Assembly: GCA_043808235.1 (NCBI GenBank)
Contig: JAZDFC010000080.1
Location: 110,777 to 174,776 of the forward strand
Length of the DNA stretch: 64,000 nucleotides
Reading direction: 5' to 3'
Origin: JAZDFC01 sp043808235
Lineage (GTDB): Bacteria > Bacteroidota > Ignavibacteria > Ignavibacteriales > Melioribacteraceae
Below, one piece after another: positions 62,466-64,000 of the stretch (the stretch's first letter is position 1; each line of letters begins with the position of its first letter). A program made the position numbers and the translations under genes. The notes beneath the pieces were generated by a model. The model did no database searches. It was not told the origin of the DNA and saw nothing but the letters and a program-made list of their open reading frames with translations.

Positions 62466-63818
62466 ATGAAATTTATTTCTGATTCTGCTGTTTATAAATA
62501 TATATTAAAATTGGCGCTTCCCGCTATCGCCGGACTCTCATCTCAAATGGTAGTTTCCCTGGTTGATACTGCAATGGTTGGCAGATTGGATGATGCTCAA
62601 TTTGCACTTGCCGCAATGGGTATTGGAATCCTTGCGACGTGGGCGATGATTAGTTTTTTCTCAAGTCTCGCAACCGGCACACATGTTTTAATTGCACGTA
62701 GATTCGGCGGAAATAAATTCTGCGAATGCGGGGATGTTTTGAACACTTCTCTAATTATCTCTTTTATTATTGGTGTTTTAGTTTCTGGTTTGGTTGTTGC
62801 TTCTGCCTACATTATAAGTGATTTTTTAGCGAAGGATCCAACAGTTGGTAATTATGCAGGCGACTTTCTTTTTTATCGTTTTATTGGACTGCCATTCTTT
62901 CTAATTACTGTATCGTATCGCGGATTTTATTTTGGCATCGGGCAGACTAAAATATTCATGTATTCGGGAATTCTCGTTAATTTTTTGAACATTATTTTTA
63001 GCTATACATTTATTTACGGTGGATTCGGAATCAAACCTATGGGATTAGCCGGTGCAGGAATGGGGGCAACCCTAGCAACTATCTGCGATTCAATTTTTTA
63101 CTTTGTCGTTTCAACTTTCCCAACATACAAGAATAAGTTCGAGCACTTTAAAAAAATACGGTTCGACTATGCAATAGCGAAATCAATTGTGAAAATCTCT
63201 CTGCCGGTTTCTCTGCAGAATGTATTTATTTTAATTGGATTTTTAAGTTTCATTTCTATCACAGGTTTAATTGGTACGTTGCAGCAGGCGGCAAGCCAAT
63301 CTGTAATTGCTGCGCTAATGTTAACATTAATGCCGTGTAATGGTTTTGGTATTGCTGTCCAAACTTTAGTTGGAAACAAAATTGGCAGCGGCAATATAAA
63401 GCAGGCCAAGTTTTACGGTTTTGAGACGAGTAAAATAGCAACAATGTACACCGTTTTTATTGGATTGATCTTTACTCTTTTCCCAAGAATTATTTTGAAT
63501 TTGACAACGAATGATCCGGCAATTATAGAAGCGGCCATACCTGCGCTCCGCATTGCAGGATTCGGTCAAATATTTTATGGCATTGGGGTTGTCCTGGCTA
63601 ACGGAATTCAAGCCGCCGGCAAAACGTTATTCGTAATGATTTCCGATGTTGTAATAATTTGGATTATCTTTGTCCCGCTGGCGTATTTCCTCGGCGTTTA
63701 TTTGGATTTAGGATTAAAGGGCGCATGGGCAGCGCTTCCGTTCTATGTTATTTTATATTCATTGGTAATGTTTTTGAAATTCAAGCGTGGTAATTGGAGT
63801 AAGTTAAAAGCCGTATAA
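62466..63818 (+). CDS. MATE-family efflux transporter
   Basis: 450 residues with about 12 membrane segments. The first half begins LALPAIAGLSSQMVVSLVDT and AMVGRLDD, characteristic of DinF/NorM MATE proteins, and the second half repeats the fold (SLPVSLQNVFILIGFLSFIS). It exports drugs or metabolites with Na+ or H+. It stands alone. Confidence 0.9.
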   Translation: MKFISDSAVYKYILKLALPAIAGLSSQMVVSLVDTAMVGRLDDAQFALAAMGIGILATWAMISFFSSLATGTHVLIARRFGGNKFCECGDVLNTSLIISFIIGVLVSGLVVASAYIISDFLAKDPTVGNYAGDFLFYRFIGLPFFLITVSYRGFYFGIGQTKIFMYSGILVNFLNIIFSYTFIYGGFGIKPMGLAGAGMGATLATICDSIFYFVVSTFPTYKNKFEHFKKIRFDYAIAKSIVKISLPVSLQNVFILIGFLSFISITGLIGTLQQAASQSVIAALMLTLMPCNGFGIAVQTLVGNKIGSGNIKQAKFYGFETSKIATMYTVFIGLIFTLFPRIILNLTTNDPAIIEAAIPALRIAGFGQIFYGIGVVLANGIQAAGKTLFVMISDVVIIWIIFVPLAYFLGVYLDLGLKGAWAALPFYVILYSLVMFLKFKRGNWSKLKAV

Positions 63819-63864
63819 ATTGTTTTGTAAATCCTATTGTCATGTCAAATGTAAAATGGAGGGA

Positions 63865-64000
63865 GTGTAAATAATTTTGTGTAAATGGTTAAAGTAGAAA
63901 GAGAGGCTAAGCGGAGTGGAGCGTAGCGAAACGGAGCTTAGCCTCTCGAAAATCGCGCTTGCATTAGGCGAAAATATTTAACAAATTCTTTAACCATTAT
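63865..64000. mobile_element. Possible MITE or left end of an insertion sequence (cut by window edge)
   Basis: GTGTAAATAATTTTGTGTAAA at the left is like the ends of IS256-type elements. AATGGTTAAAG (63884-63894) is repeated in inverse orientation at 63988-63998, and GAGAGGCTAAGC (63901-63912) at 63936-63947, so the stretch can form nested hairpins. No transposase lies in the window. It could be a complete small MITE or the left flank of a larger element. Confidence 0.4.

Overview
The window looks like a chromosomal piece of an AT-rich member of the Ignavibacteria/Chlorobi-Bacteroidetes lineage. The main evidence is the type IX secretion (T9SS) type A sorting domain, in the wording typical of Ignavibacteria (LSQNYPNPFNP.TTI.YSIP). 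It is present in two intact secreted proteins and in decayed copies elsewhere. Carboxypeptidase-regulatory-domain TonB receptors, a pyruvoyl arginine decarboxylase and TTG starts fit the same picture. The left edge cuts a gene, and the right edge cuts a possible insertion sequence or MITE.

Positions 1-14.7 kb form a purine/molybdenum-hydroxylase island: a three-subunit xanthine dehydrogenase-type hydroxylase (first gene truncated), YgfK on the minus strand, YgeY, the knotted carbamoyltransferase YgeW, a threonine-synthase-like PLP enzyme, MocA, XdhC and a second, two-subunit xanthine dehydrogenase. Together these resemble the anaerobic purine/urate utilisation loci of Enterobacteria and Clostridia. 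The PLP enzyme occupies the place where YgeX (diaminopropionate ammonia-lyase) would be expected.

Positions 14.7-35 kb are accessory and repeat-rich: a TonB-domain protein, a DEAD-box helicase, a DMT-like membrane protein, a GC-rich (probably acquired) methyltransferase, hypothetical proteins, a DUF5060/DUF4038 glycoside hydrolase, two T9SS-exported proteins (LamG/CBM9-like and transglutaminase-like) and a large predicted outer-membrane protein. The spaces between these genes hold decayed sorting domains, several families of small palindromes and minisatellite-like tracts.

Positions 35-57.7 kb are mainly housekeeping: NUDIX, a TumE-like toxin-antitoxin pair, PfkB kinase-mtnA-recO-htrA, aroC, an MBL hydrolase, an ABC permease/ATPase pair, an acyl-CoA carboxylase subunit, a seven-LysM lytic transglycosylase, a TPP riboswitch followed by TonB receptor-thiamine pyrophosphokinase-Na+ symporter, then smpB-tyrS-pdaD, a cation transporter and PPK2.

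Positions 57.9-64 kb hold tRNA-Ala(GGC). It is followed by three tandem tRNA-like units (~131 bp period) whose anticodon arm is exchanged for a GC-rich arm of identical 5-7-5 geometry and whose T-loop carries a 19-nt insert; the intact tRNA and the first two units are each followed by a strong terminator. This is the most unusual feature in the window. After it come a Cys-rich/TonB receptor/HMA lipoprotein metal cluster, an XRE-like regulator and a MATE exporter. A second theme is in-frame insertion of palindromic elements into T9SS sorting-domain coding sequence, reminiscent of Rickettsia palindromic elements.
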